DNA of 64,000 bases, from positions 1-64,000 of the forward strand of contig JBCCHF010000029.1 in the NCBI GenBank assembly GCA_039028895.1, in the 5' to 3' direction. A program made the translations under genes and the position numbers. This stretch comes from JAHDCJ01 sp039028895 (GTDB lineage: Bacteria > Bacteroidota > Bacteroidia > Chitinophagales > Saprospiraceae). Below, in pieces: positions 35,455 through 44,406 of this stretch (positions are counted from its first letter, which is position 1; the number at the start of each line of letters is the position of its first letter). The notes beneath the pieces are model-generated. The model was given only the letters and a program-made list of their open reading frames with translations. It was not told the DNA's origin and ran no database searches.

Positions 35455-37992
35455 CTAAATCTCCGGCTGGAAACCTATTTTAAATCCAAATTTTGTTGAT
35501 GATGGTCTGTCCAGCTGGGTAAGTCTCCAGATGAAATCGACACGCATGATCTTAAATATATTTTCAATACCAAAACCTGCTTCCATGTATAGCCCGTTGA
35601 GCCCTGTCAGCCTTTGCGGAGATGGCATCATCGGATCTGTGCTTTTATTTGGGAAATTCATTACCATTAAATTGGCTTTTTCGGGATCGAGATCAGCCGC
35701 AAGCATCCTGAACACACCAAAACTCCGCCATTTCAATTTTTTGATAAGTGGAATGGTATTAAGGATCAGGCCGTTGAAGTGATGCTCTACCCAAACCTCT
35801 GCGTATTCATCTGAAGCGAATTCAAATTCATTCATCAGGTGATACGCATCCTTATTGAGTAGGAATGTCTGGTTCCCCTTATGCAGTTTTAACAAAGGAA
35901 TGGGTGCCTTCCCGAATACCTTTCCGGCAGTTACCTGGTACCTTGTCAAACCGAAAGGATTGGACAACTTCTGGAAAACACCAAGTTCAAGTTTATGATA
36001 GTTAAATTCACCCCCCAGAAATCCTTTAACCCCAACAGCATAGTCGATATGGAATACCGGTTTATGAAAGGTGATTGGAAATCTTAGAAAATGGGATTCA
36101 TAGAATTTTTGTTCTTTCCCCCAGACCAATTTGGCCCTTAGCTCTGTTGATTTAAACCGATCGATGTCTACTGTATCTACAGGACCGCCATTTTCGACAA
36201 TAGGCACAGAGAACGAAAACCCTGTCGGTACAGAATAGAAGGTGCGCGGAAGGAATTGCATCGTTGTCGACAAACCTTTCAGCCACTCTCTTTCATATTC
36301 TACACTCAGGCGCCTGATCTTGAGGAGGTCAGACAGGGGTTCGGACCGAAGTATGGACAAGGCCAGGTTATCATGGGTCAGCAAGGGGTCTTTCAGATTC
36401 AACTGGATCAGGTCGAAACGATAATTGGCGCTAAGCATATGCCAGCGATTGTTCTTCCTGTTAAGATGTAGTTTTAACCCAAAGTCATATTTCCAGGCGC
36501 TGTCTTTTGCACCATAAGCCACATAACTATCGAGCTGAAACTTCTTGCTCAGTTTCGCAGTAGTACGCCCACCAAACTTATATCTTTTGCCCTCTACTTC
36601 ATTCCAGCTGAAAAACGTGTAAGCCCTTCCAAATTCTACAGGACCGGCCTTCATAAACCCTGTCGAGCCCAGATAACCAATCCAGGCAAGATTTTTATAC
36701 GCCCTTGTGTTTTTCATGGAGTCGATGGTTGCATAAATCTTCTTCTCCTTTTTCGTCAGTTTCTGATGCCGCTTTTCGCTCCAGTATTCGAGTTTTTTAT
36801 CGCGCGCACCGACCAGCACTTCCACCGCATCCCCTTTAAATATTTTATCGGGGATGGGCACATTGAGCACTATGTTTCGTCGACTTGCGTTTTTCCTGAT
36901 CATGAAACTTTGTTTCTCCTCGTTCTTGGAGAGGTTCATGCTGGTGTGCACGTACTCTGATTCTTTAAACCAGTATCTTTCTTTGTAGTAAGTGAAGGTC
37001 TGCCTTACGGAAAAACTATTTACGAAGTTGATATTGACATCTGGTAAGACATACATATCAATCGACTTGATCGCAAAGGTGCCATCATGGATCCATGCGT
37101 AACCGCTGAATGCTTTGTCTTGTTTCCGTTTTCCGGTAAACTCCAGTTTGTAACACCACAGACCATCTACATAAGCGCTATCAGCCAGGAAGTATTTATA
37201 GGTGGCCAATGCTCCGCCAGCAAATGGCATAATGAAAGACACACCACTCACGCGATTCATATTCGCATAAATATCGATTTCCTCGAAGCTGTATTCGATG
37301 AGTTCGGCTATACTGACATTGTCAATTCCAGAGAAATTATCAGCCTTGACAACAGTTTTTTCTTTACTGAGATAATTGCTGTAGTAGACATCAGCAAGGC
37401 GTTCCTTAAGCAAAACAGGCAAGTATTCCTTTCCGGTTTCGCTTGTATCTACATTTTCAAAAACAAATTCAAAAGGTTTGAGAATCTTCCTGTTCTTGAA
37501 TTTTTCAGAAAGGTTGTAGAGGTCAAATTCCGTTTTTGTGTATTCCTCGAAAGAGTAGAAGTCGAGGCTACCAGAACGGTTATTGGGTTTGTTGCGTACT
37601 ACCTTGCGGAACAAGGCTATTGCTGCAGTATCTTTTTTGACTTTTCGATCTGCTTTTATCACCACTTCCTTCAAAACTTCACTGTCAGGCTCAAGTTCAA
37701 TGTTGATCTCCTGGGTTTCCCCAATAGTAAACGGTAATTCGATTTGTTTATAACCAAGGTAGGCTACAACAATGGTCTTGGATTTGATATTATTACCATC
37801 GAGCTTGAAATTACCATCAAGATCGGATTGGACACCAATAGTGGTACCCTGGAAAACAATGCTCACGAAGGGCAAAGATTCCCCATTAGCCTTATCGGTC
37901 ACCTTTCCGGTGATAACCGTCTTTTGGGCTCCGATCAGTGAAATCCCAGCAAAAAAGAGGATGAAGAGGATTAATATTTTCTTTGCCAGCAT
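35455..37992 (-). CDS. DUF5686 outer-membrane protein with carboxypeptidase-regulatory-like domain
   Basis: I chose the ATG at 37992 (MLAKKILILFILFFAGISLIGAQ), which gives a clean signal peptide; the frame opens at 38022. The 845-residue protein has a CarboxypepD_reg-like beta domain at about 23-105 (ITGKVTDKANGESLPFVSIVFQGTTIGVQSD), then a long DUF5686 region that looks like a beta-barrel, with alternating aromatic strands up to the end (DFIWRLTQLDRPSSTKFGFKIGFQP). DUF5686 proteins are common in Bacteroidota outer membranes and their role is not established. The signal and barrel resemble TonB-dependent receptors without a plug. It lies upstream of the glycan cluster on the same strand. Confidence 0.85.
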   Translation of the reverse strand: MLAKKILILFILFFAGISLIGAQKTVITGKVTDKANGESLPFVSIVFQGTTIGVQSDLDGNFKLDGNNIKSKTIVVAYLGYKQIELPFTIGETQEINIELEPDSEVLKEVVIKADRKVKKDTAAIALFRKVVRNKPNNRSGSLDFYSFEEYTKTEFDLYNLSEKFKNRKILKPFEFVFENVDTSETGKEYLPVLLKERLADVYYSNYLSKEKTVVKADNFSGIDNVSIAELIEYSFEEIDIYANMNRVSGVSFIMPFAGGALATYKYFLADSAYVDGLWCYKLEFTGKRKQDKAFSGYAWIHDGTFAIKSIDMYVLPDVNINFVNSFSVRQTFTYYKERYWFKESEYVHTSMNLSKNEEKQSFMIRKNASRRNIVLNVPIPDKIFKGDAVEVLVGARDKKLEYWSEKRHQKLTKKEKKIYATIDSMKNTRAYKNLAWIGYLGSTGFMKAGPVEFGRAYTFFSWNEVEGKRYKFGGRTTAKLSKKFQLDSYVAYGAKDSAWKYDFGLKLHLNRKNNRWHMLSANYRFDLIQLNLKDPLLTHDNLALSILRSEPLSDLLKIRRLSVEYEREWLKGLSTTMQFLPRTFYSVPTGFSFSVPIVENGGPVDTVDIDRFKSTELRAKLVWGKEQKFYESHFLRFPITFHKPVFHIDYAVGVKGFLGGEFNYHKLELGVFQKLSNPFGLTRYQVTAGKVFGKAPIPLLKLHKGNQTFLLNKDAYHLMNEFEFASDEYAEVWVEHHFNGLILNTIPLIKKLKWRSFGVFRMLAADLDPEKANLMVMNFPNKSTDPMMPSPQRLTGLNGLYMEAGFGIENIFKIMRVDFIWRLTQLDRPSSTKFGFKIGFQPEI

Positions 37993-38227
37993 AAGTTTTT
38001 GCTTTTCCCTGTATAATGACAATCGAACATACGTTTACACGTACTCTGCGCAGGGATGATCAAAAAATAATTTCAAGAACAATAACAGTGCCTTTTTTGA
38101 CCGGCGCAAAATTACACATAAAACTTTGTTTCACCTATTGAGGCCGACTACTACGTCAACAATGGCTACATTCTAATGTTAAAGTTTTGTTATTTTCCCA
38201 TTTAACAAGTATATGCCTCCTTAGTTT

Positions 38228-39859
38228 ATGACAAAATTACCGACTTCACGACGCCGAGTGATGCTTTATGGCAGTCTGCTCTTAATGCTTCCATCTTTAT
38301 ATTATTTGTTAGCCCCCCTTGGATCATCAGATTTTGAAATAAAATTTGATGACCAGGCCGTTCAGGCGACTAAAGCCTTTTTGCAGGAACCTGTAGCTGC
38401 TGAAGACACCAGTCAAAAGCCTAACATCATCGTCATCCTGGCTGATGACCTCGGGAAAACGGATATCTCCCTTTATGGCGGCAATTTGGTTGAAACGCCG
38501 CATATGGATGCCATAGGCAAAAAAGGGGTAACCTTCGATGCAGGAACGGTTACTTCCCCGGTTTGCAGTCCTTCGCGAGCCGGATTGATTACCGGGCGAT
38601 ATCAGCACCGTTTTGGTAACGAACATCAAAAGCATCTGATCTATCTCAAAAACAGGTTGCAATACTACGGCTTCAAGTATTTTGTCGATTCTGGTCCTTG
38701 GCAACCGATAAAAGCCGACAAAGTACCACGCGCAGAAGATATCGCCCGCCAGGGCCTCCCTCCTACCGAGCATACCCTGGCTGAGATCCTCAAAAAACAT
38801 GGTTATCATACTGGCCTGATCGGTAAATGGCATTTGGGCAGTGCAGACTTCAATCTGCCATGTAATCGTGGCTTTGATTATCAATATGGATTTTATGCCT
38901 CTCATTCCCTTTTCTCCCCTGAAGGATCTGAAGGTATTGTGGATCAAAAGAACCCAGATGATTTTACAGATGACCATATCTGGAATGGCCAGCGCTATGG
39001 CGAGCATGCCATTTACAGAAATTGTGTCGAAATCGAGGAACCAGATTACCTCACCGACCGCTTGGCTGAAGAAGCCATAGCATATATCGAACGACAAAAA
39101 AATAATCCTTTTTTCCTTTACCTGCCTTTTAGTGCCCCGCATACCCCCTTGCAGGCGCCCCAAGACCTTTATGACCAGTATGCACATATCGAAGATCCTT
39201 TAGTCAGGATCTATGTGGCTATGATAAAGTCGCTTGATATTGCGGTAGGACAAGTGATCAAAAAGGTAGAGGACAGTGGACTTGCTGAAAACACGCTTAT
39301 TATTTTCTTAAGTGATAATGGGGGTGCAACTTATGCCCATGTTACTGAAAATGCACCGCTCCGAGGTGGAAAGATTACCACTTTTGAAGGCGGTGTTAAC
39401 GTTCCATTCATGATGAGATGGGATGGTGTTATTCCGGAAGGGATAAACTATACGAATCAAGTAAGTGCGCTCGACATTTTCGCGACAAGCGTAGCATTGG
39501 CAAATGCTGTAACCGATAAGACTAAACCCCTTGATGGCGTCAACCTAATTCCATTCCTAACGGGTAACAAAGCCGATGCACCTCATCAGGAACTATTTTG
39601 GAAAAGCGGGAACAACATTGCTGTCAGAACCGATGAATGGAAACTATTACACGATTTTAAATCAGATCAAACCGTACTTTTTCATCTAGGAGAAGATCGC
39701 ATTGAATCTAAAAACGTTGCGAAAGGTAATCCTGAAGTGGTCAATTCTTTAATGTCTTTTTACAAAAAATGGGCTGAAGAACTCCCACCACCCTCATGGT
39801 CACCAGTGGTTTACTACGAGCATCGGTATGGTGATGAAGTTTTTCTTTTTGACAACTGA
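38228..39859 (+). CDS. Type I (formylglycine) sulfatase
   Basis: This 543-residue protein has an N-terminal hydrophobic segment (about 11-32) after a basic stretch, so it is exported or membrane-anchored. The sulfatase domain begins at residue 64 (KPNIIVILADDLGKTDISLYGG), with Asp73 and Asp74 as calcium ligands. Cys113 in CSPSRAG is the residue converted to formylglycine by a sulfatase-maturating enzyme. HTLAEILKKHGYHTGLIGKWHLG and FLSDNGG are further family motifs. It belongs to the S1 family and acts on a sulfated substrate, possibly an algal polysaccharide. No maturating enzyme or other sulfated-glycan gene is next to it. It ends one base before the convergent CHU_C gene. Confidence 0.92.
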   Translation: MTKLPTSRRRVMLYGSLLLMLPSLYYLLAPLGSSDFEIKFDDQAVQATKAFLQEPVAAEDTSQKPNIIVILADDLGKTDISLYGGNLVETPHMDAIGKKGVTFDAGTVTSPVCSPSRAGLITGRYQHRFGNEHQKHLIYLKNRLQYYGFKYFVDSGPWQPIKADKVPRAEDIARQGLPPTEHTLAEILKKHGYHTGLIGKWHLGSADFNLPCNRGFDYQYGFYASHSLFSPEGSEGIVDQKNPDDFTDDHIWNGQRYGEHAIYRNCVEIEEPDYLTDRLAEEAIAYIERQKNNPFFLYLPFSAPHTPLQAPQDLYDQYAHIEDPLVRIYVAMIKSLDIAVGQVIKKVEDSGLAENTLIIFLSDNGGATYAHVTENAPLRGGKITTFEGGVNVPFMMRWDGVIPEGINYTNQVSALDIFATSVALANAVTDKTKPLDGVNLIPFLTGNKADAPHQELFWKSGNNIAVRTDEWKLLHDFKSDQTVLFHLGEDRIESKNVAKGNPEVVNSLMSFYKKWAEELPPPSWSPVVYYEHRYGDEVFLFDN

Positions 39860-39860
39860 T

Positions 39861-42800
39861 TTACCTGATAAGCGTTACATCGCCTTTAAGTGCTTGTACA
39901 GTTCCATCAAGGAAAATAACTTCGGTGTAATAGACAAACACGCCTGGAGACAAGGGCTTGCCTTTGAAAGTACCATCCCATCCAAAAACTGAGGAGTTTG
40001 GAGGGAAACCCGCAGCTTCGTGTACCAGCTCACCCCATCGGTTATAGACAACCAAACGAGAGACTGCAGCTACCGATTTTCCACCAAAGATCATAAATAC
40101 ATCGTTGATTCCATCATTGTTTGGTGAAAAGGCATTGGGTATAAATGTGTCGAAATTCTTGATTACCTCAACCGTGATATCATCTGTGGCTGTGCAACCA
40201 TCGACATCGGTCACTTCCAATTGATACGTAACAGTTTCAAAAGGAAAAACCACAGGTCTCGGACAATCCGAACAGCTGAGGTAAGCTTCTGGTGTCCACT
40301 GGAAAGAAAAACCGGGAATTCCCGCAACAGAGTTAGACAATTCAGTACTGTCGCCTAATTCCAGGGAAATATCTTCACCCAGCTGGACAAAAATTGGAGG
40401 TGGTTGTATCAGGTTAACGGCAGCTGTTTCTGAACATTCATTCAAGTCCTCCACAAAAACAATATAATTTCCGGCGGACAAGCCAGTAAATGTATTGGAA
40501 ATTTGGAAATTCTCTCCATCAATTGAATACAGATATGGTTCTGTCCCTCCAATTACGGTATCAACTGTGATCATGCCATCAGATCCTTCAAAACAGGTTA
40601 TTGGCGAACTGGAAAAATCAAAAGATATTTCAACTGGTTCATCCAGAGTTATCGATTCCACCACCTGGCAGCCAAACAGGTCGGTCAGGGTAAGGGTAAA
40701 ATCACCAGAAGACAATCCTGAAAGTGAGTCAAGAGTCATCCCGTTATTCCATGCGAAAGTATAAGGCATCATTCCGCCAGTGGGCATCGCTGCAATGAAT
40801 CCATCAGCATCACCAACGCAACTGGCGTTGCTGTCATTAAATGAAACATTCAAGGGTTCAGTGGCTTCTGGCACCTCTACACTTTCAAAAAGCAGACATC
40901 CGCCAACATCATTAATGGTTACCGCATATTGACCGCCAACCAAACCAGTTACCGTTTGGTCAGTCGATCCGTTATCCCACAAAAAAGAAAACGGAGCCGT
41001 TCCGGATGTTACTGAAGCCATGGCACTTCCGTCCGCTTCTCCAAAACAGGTAACAGGAGTGGTCATCATATCAGCTGTAACAGGCATTAATTCACTGATG
41101 GACTGCATCGCTGAGACTACGCAGCCATTCGCATCATTTACGGTTACAGTGTATGCTCCTGGAGCCAGATTGGAAATATTATCATTTGTTGCACCTGTAC
41201 TCCACAAATAGGTAAATGGAGGTGTGCCATCGGTAACCACTACTGCTGCAGTACCATCATTAATACCAAAGCAAATTGCATCCGTTCCAGAAGTCATAAC
41301 CACCAAATCTGCTGATCCGTTTATATCGAGAGTAACCGTTCCGCTACATTGATTAGCATCGGTTATTGTAATTAAATATTGACCGGCAGCGAGTCCAGAT
41401 GACGATGTGCCTGTTTCACCATTGGGCCATTCTACAGCGTAAGGCGTTGTACCCCCGGAAATAGTGATCGAGCCAGTTCCATCATTTTGGCCGGGGCATG
41501 ATTCGGGAGTATCTTCCATAGCCGTAAGAATTAGGGCATCAGGCTCATTTATGGTTGCTGAAGAAAAGATCTCACACCCGTTTCCGTCAGTTACTGTCAA
41601 GGAATAGCTTCCTGCCGGTACATCATTGACGATCTGCTGGTCAGGCAGTTGATCCCAATTGAACGTAAATGGCGTTTGCCCACCGTTAACAGTCACTTCA
41701 ATAGAACCATCGTCCGCTCCATTACACGATGCATCTTGTTCTGTAATTATAACATCTGCAGCAGGAGGACCTCCAACAAATGCTTGCGCGGTCACTCCAC
41801 AACCACCACCATCAGAGATGGTTACGGTATATAAACCTGCAGCTAACCCAGTAGGATTCTGGACATCAGGAGCGTTATCCCAGTCAAAAGTAAACGGAGG
41901 TGTACCGCCATTAATCGTTAATGTAATCGATCCTGATTGTGGATCATCACATGTTGTCTCTGTAGCAGACCAGGAAGAAAAGATGGCTGGGCTTCTGTTG
42001 ATTTGTACTTCCTGCGAGGCACAACAACCATTCTGGTCACATATTTCGTAAAAAAATGAGGTTTGTGCGAAATTACCTTCTGGTACAAAGGTAACCGTAC
42101 CATTAGCTTGATCAACATTGGTTATTGTTCCGAAGGTAAAAGGTGGTGCAGAACTGACAGAGAAAGTAGATAAGTCTAATGGACTTCCACCAGGCATATC
42201 ATTTGACAACAAGTCAAAAACCACTGGTTGGCCATTATTGCATATGTCAACAAAATCGGGCTGAGGCATTGGCGGCGTACCAAATTGAACTTCCTTTACC
42301 GAAATGTCATCGATGCCCAGGTCAAAGCCGATAGCTCCAAAATTATGATTGTAAATACAAATTTCGGTTATGCCCCCTACCCCACTGTTAAAGGTAAATC
42401 CCTCAAACTGCCACTGCTCACTTTCAGGAATACCATTACTAACGGCTAAAGTAGAACCATTGGCCTCAAATCTGAAGATTGGAGGTGGTGAACCTGTTCC
42501 GGAAGGTAAAAGATTAATAAACCAGGCCCCGAAGCAATATTCAGTATTAGGGGCAAGATTGATGGTCTGACACCAAATCCTGGCAGACTGATTATTTGAA
42601 AAATCGACAACCATAAAATGCCCTGTCCCATCTGAAAAGGTATGATCCACAATATTTGAAGAAAAGCCTGGATTACAGGGAAACGGGGTCTCCTCAACAG
42701 CAAATTCTCCTTGGCAGAGGAAACCACCACAGTTATTGCCATTCAATACGCAAACACCATTATAAGGGTAATTACTCGAAAAATTGGCAAAAGGACTGCC

Positions 42801-42935
42801 TGGATTAAAGCTTTCAAAATCACCATCAACTACCAGATTGGGGCCAAAGCAACCAGATGAAGGATCACAAGCCTGGCAATAAGCTCCAAGGTAAAAACAG
42901 AAAAAGAATAAAAATAAAAGCGTAAATCTGTGCAT
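39861..42935 (-). CDS. SprB-repeat surface protein with CHU_C C-terminus
   Basis: I chose the ATG at 42935, giving signal peptide MHRFTLLFLFFFCFYLGAYC; the frame opens at 42998 with an unlikely leader. The 1024-residue product has an N-terminal carbohydrate-binding-like beta-sandwich (about 30-220, GDFESFNPGSPF...NTEYCFGAWFIN), then an Ig-like module, and then seven SprB-like repeats of about 70 residues (about 328-850). Each repeat follows 'C.G..DGS...V.GGT.PFTF.W..G.....GL..G.YTVTVTD..GC'. A PKD-like linker and a CHU_C domain (PNAFSPNNDGINDVF...WDGTFKGKPLSPGVFVYYTEVIF) close it. Such proteins are T9SS-exported adhesins or gliding proteins. The repeats differ from each other, so there is no recent expansion. 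Confidence 0.88.
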   Translation of the reverse strand: MHRFTLLFLFFFCFYLGAYCQACDPSSGCFGPNLVVDGDFESFNPGSPFANFSSNYPYNGVCVLNGNNCGGFLCQGEFAVEETPFPCNPGFSSNIVDHTFSDGTGHFMVVDFSNNQSARIWCQTINLAPNTEYCFGAWFINLLPSGTGSPPPIFRFEANGSTLAVSNGIPESEQWQFEGFTFNSGVGGITEICIYNHNFGAIGFDLGIDDISVKEVQFGTPPMPQPDFVDICNNGQPVVFDLLSNDMPGGSPLDLSTFSVSSAPPFTFGTITNVDQANGTVTFVPEGNFAQTSFFYEICDQNGCCASQEVQINRSPAIFSSWSATETTCDDPQSGSITLTINGGTPPFTFDWDNAPDVQNPTGLAAGLYTVTISDGGGCGVTAQAFVGGPPAADVIITEQDASCNGADDGSIEVTVNGGQTPFTFNWDQLPDQQIVNDVPAGSYSLTVTDGNGCEIFSSATINEPDALILTAMEDTPESCPGQNDGTGSITISGGTTPYAVEWPNGETGTSSSGLAAGQYLITITDANQCSGTVTLDINGSADLVVMTSGTDAICFGINDGTAAVVVTDGTPPFTYLWSTGATNDNISNLAPGAYTVTVNDANGCVVSAMQSISELMPVTADMMTTPVTCFGEADGSAMASVTSGTAPFSFLWDNGSTDQTVTGLVGGQYAVTINDVGGCLLFESVEVPEATEPLNVSFNDSNASCVGDADGFIAAMPTGGMMPYTFAWNNGMTLDSLSGLSSGDFTLTLTDLFGCQVVESITLDEPVEISFDFSSSPITCFEGSDGMITVDTVIGGTEPYLYSIDGENFQISNTFTGLSAGNYIVFVEDLNECSETAAVNLIQPPPIFVQLGEDISLELGDSTELSNSVAGIPGFSFQWTPEAYLSCSDCPRPVVFPFETVTYQLEVTDVDGCTATDDITVEVIKNFDTFIPNAFSPNNDGINDVFMIFGGKSVAAVSRLVVYNRWGELVHEAAGFPPNSSVFGWDGTFKGKPLSPGVFVYYTEVIFLDGTVQALKGDVTLIR

Positions 42936-43236
42936 AAGTATTGAATCCAATTCCCAGGTAATTTTTGAAATGACATTTCCCAAACAATAGAATGACAACT
43001 TGTTGACACTAATTCCAGCAAATCGTCGTTTTTGGTTGGAATTTCAAATCTATTCGATATAAACGATTTTAATAGCAAAAGTCATACGTCTTGATTACAA
43101 CATTTTAAAGTTTTTATTTTTCATCACGAAAATAAGTTAATGGCAATACATCAACAATACATCAATTATCAAATCAACATCGATATAAGGGCAAAAATGC
43201 CTATTGCGATATCGGTGAATCAATCAAGACTAACGT
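42936..43236. promoter_or_regulatory. Divergent regulatory region with tandem TGATGTA pair and -7 element
   Basis: On the minus strand, toward the SprB-repeat gene, TGATGTA occurs twice with 11-base spacing (43147-43153 and 43158-43164, seen as TACATCA on plus). A TAGATTTG -7 element lies at 43045-43052. Between them, TTGTAATCAAGACGTATG (plus-strand span about 43083-43100) aligns with the corresponding stretch upstream of 5694. A divergent promoter for the metallopeptidase-like gene at 43237 must also lie here but I cannot place it. Confidence 0.5.
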
Positions 43237-43782
43237 ATGATAGCCATTACCAAAAAAGTAACCCTCCCGGTTTACATAATGTTGCTTCTGGCAATGTTAA
43301 TTACTTCATGTAATAAAGAATCAATAAGTCTTACTCCTGCACAGGACGATCCTCCGACTGTTAGTCTGCTGTACCCTGGTGTTGCCGAAGCACTTTGGCC
43401 ATATTTCCACAAATTTGAAGAAGAAGGAACCCTACGTGGACTGGAAATAGACCTTACAGCTTCAGGCATCACCGGGGTCATTGAAGCCATTGATGAAGAT
43501 GGTGTTGCCGGACAATGTACTTACTATTCTCATCAGTCTAACGCCATTTCTGTTGACCAGGAATTTTGGAATATCTCCTCACCGCTATGGAAAGAGTTTA
43601 TCGTTTTTCATGAGTTGGGGCATTGCTTTCTGGATCGTGGGCACACAGAAGACGCATTCTCCAATGGTGTTTGCACCAGTTTGATGAGAAGCGGACTTGG
43701 CGATTGCTTCGACAATTATAGTGACGACACCAGAAGTTATTACCTGGATGAACTATTCAGTACAGGGTTGCCTTTACCCTAG
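43237..43782 (+). CDS. Small HELGH-motif lipoprotein (putative metallopeptidase)
   Basis: This 181-residue lipoprotein has lipobox Cys25 (MLITSC). The middle contains FHELGHCFLDRGHTED at about residues 125-140, a HExxH zinc motif followed by a third histidine six residues on, not five with a glycine as in strict metzincins. I know of similar small Bacteroidota lipoproteins but no characterised member. The protein could be a peptidase or a zinc-binding relative. It stands alone between a divergent and a co-directional gene, with a strong inverted repeat after its stop. Confidence 0.7.
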   Translation: MIAITKKVTLPVYIMLLLAMLITSCNKESISLTPAQDDPPTVSLLYPGVAEALWPYFHKFEEEGTLRGLEIDLTASGITGVIEAIDEDGVAGQCTYYSHQSNAISVDQEFWNISSPLWKEFIVFHELGHCFLDRGHTEDAFSNGVCTSLMRSGLGDCFDNYSDDTRSYYLDELFSTGLPLP

Positions 43783-43846
43783 ACAGATAAAAGTCGGTTC
43801 GAAATTAACCTTGGAGCGCAGCGTTGGCAATAATCGGACTGGCTTT

Positions 43847-43903
43847 AAATTGGCATGCGGGTGTAATGGGCAACCATTTCCGGGTCACCCGCATCGCCAA
43901 TTT
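43847..43903. repeat. Long near-perfect inverted repeat with nested hairpin
   Basis: The 17-base arm at 43847-43863 (AAATTGGCATGCGGGTG) is complementary to 43886-43903 except for one bulged base. Inside, AATGG and CCATT form a second short stem closed by GCAA. It lies between the HELGH lipoprotein and msrB. The plus-strand 3' side continues ATTTTGTTT, so it could be a terminator, but its length also fits a palindromic repeat element. Confidence 0.55.
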
Positions 43904-43940
43904 TGTTTAGGATAAACTTTTCGTTTTTTATCCTATTTTT

Positions 43941-44342
43941 ATGTACATGGAATACAATAAACTCACACCAGAAGAAGAATATGTGATCCTTAAGAAAGGG
44001 ACAGAGCGTCCGTTTACAGGAGAATATTATTTTCATAAAGCAGCCGGGGTTTACATTTGCAGACAATGCAATACGCCGCTCTACGAGTCTGAAGACAAGT
44101 TCGACTCTGGATGTGGGTGGCCCAGCTTTGACGATGAGATCGAAGGAGCGGTGAAGCGGGTTCCTGATGCCGATGGCAGACGTACTGAAATCGTTTGTAA
44201 CACCTGTAATGGTCATCTTGGCCACGTTTTCATTGGCGAAAAGTTTACAGAAAAAAACACACGGCATTGTGTCAATTCTCTTTCCATCCGGTTTATTCCA
44301 AAAGATAAATGGGAAGCCATGAAAAATAACGACGTCGAATAA
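43941..44342 (+). CDS. msrB: Peptide-methionine (R)-S-oxide reductase
   Basis: This 133-residue protein has all MsrB features: zinc ligands Cys40, Cys43, Cys86 and Cys89 (CRQC and CNTC), the GCGWPSF segment at 57-63, GHLGHVF, and catalytic Cys110 in RHCVNSLSIRF. MsrB reduces the R-sulfoxide of methionine in proteins using thioredoxin. There is no signal peptide, so it acts in the cytoplasm. Start at residue 3 (MEYNKL) is equally possible. It is transcribed alone. Confidence 0.95.
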   Translation: MYMEYNKLTPEEEYVILKKGTERPFTGEYYFHKAAGVYICRQCNTPLYESEDKFDSGCGWPSFDDEIEGAVKRVPDADGRRTEIVCNTCNGHLGHVFIGEKFTEKNTRHCVNSLSIRFIPKDKWEAMKNNDVE

Positions 44343-44406
44343 CTAAGCGCTTGTAAATAAGGCTGGCGAATTATAACTTTAGGAACAAATTAAAACCCCT
44401 TGTTCC

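Noticed and set aside
37087..37737. 216-codon open frame on the plus strand
   Set aside because: It lies wholly antisense to the DUF5686 gene, has no family motif and a composition expected from the opposite strand of a coding sequence.
38327..39187. 286-codon open frame on the minus strand
   Set aside because: It is antisense to the sulfatase gene, whose motifs are unambiguous; the product has no recognisable domain.
39861..42935. Repeated 200-base pattern as possible CRISPR or tandem repeat
   Set aside because: The periodicity is that of SprB protein repeats inside an open frame; nucleotide identity between copies is low and there are no spacers.
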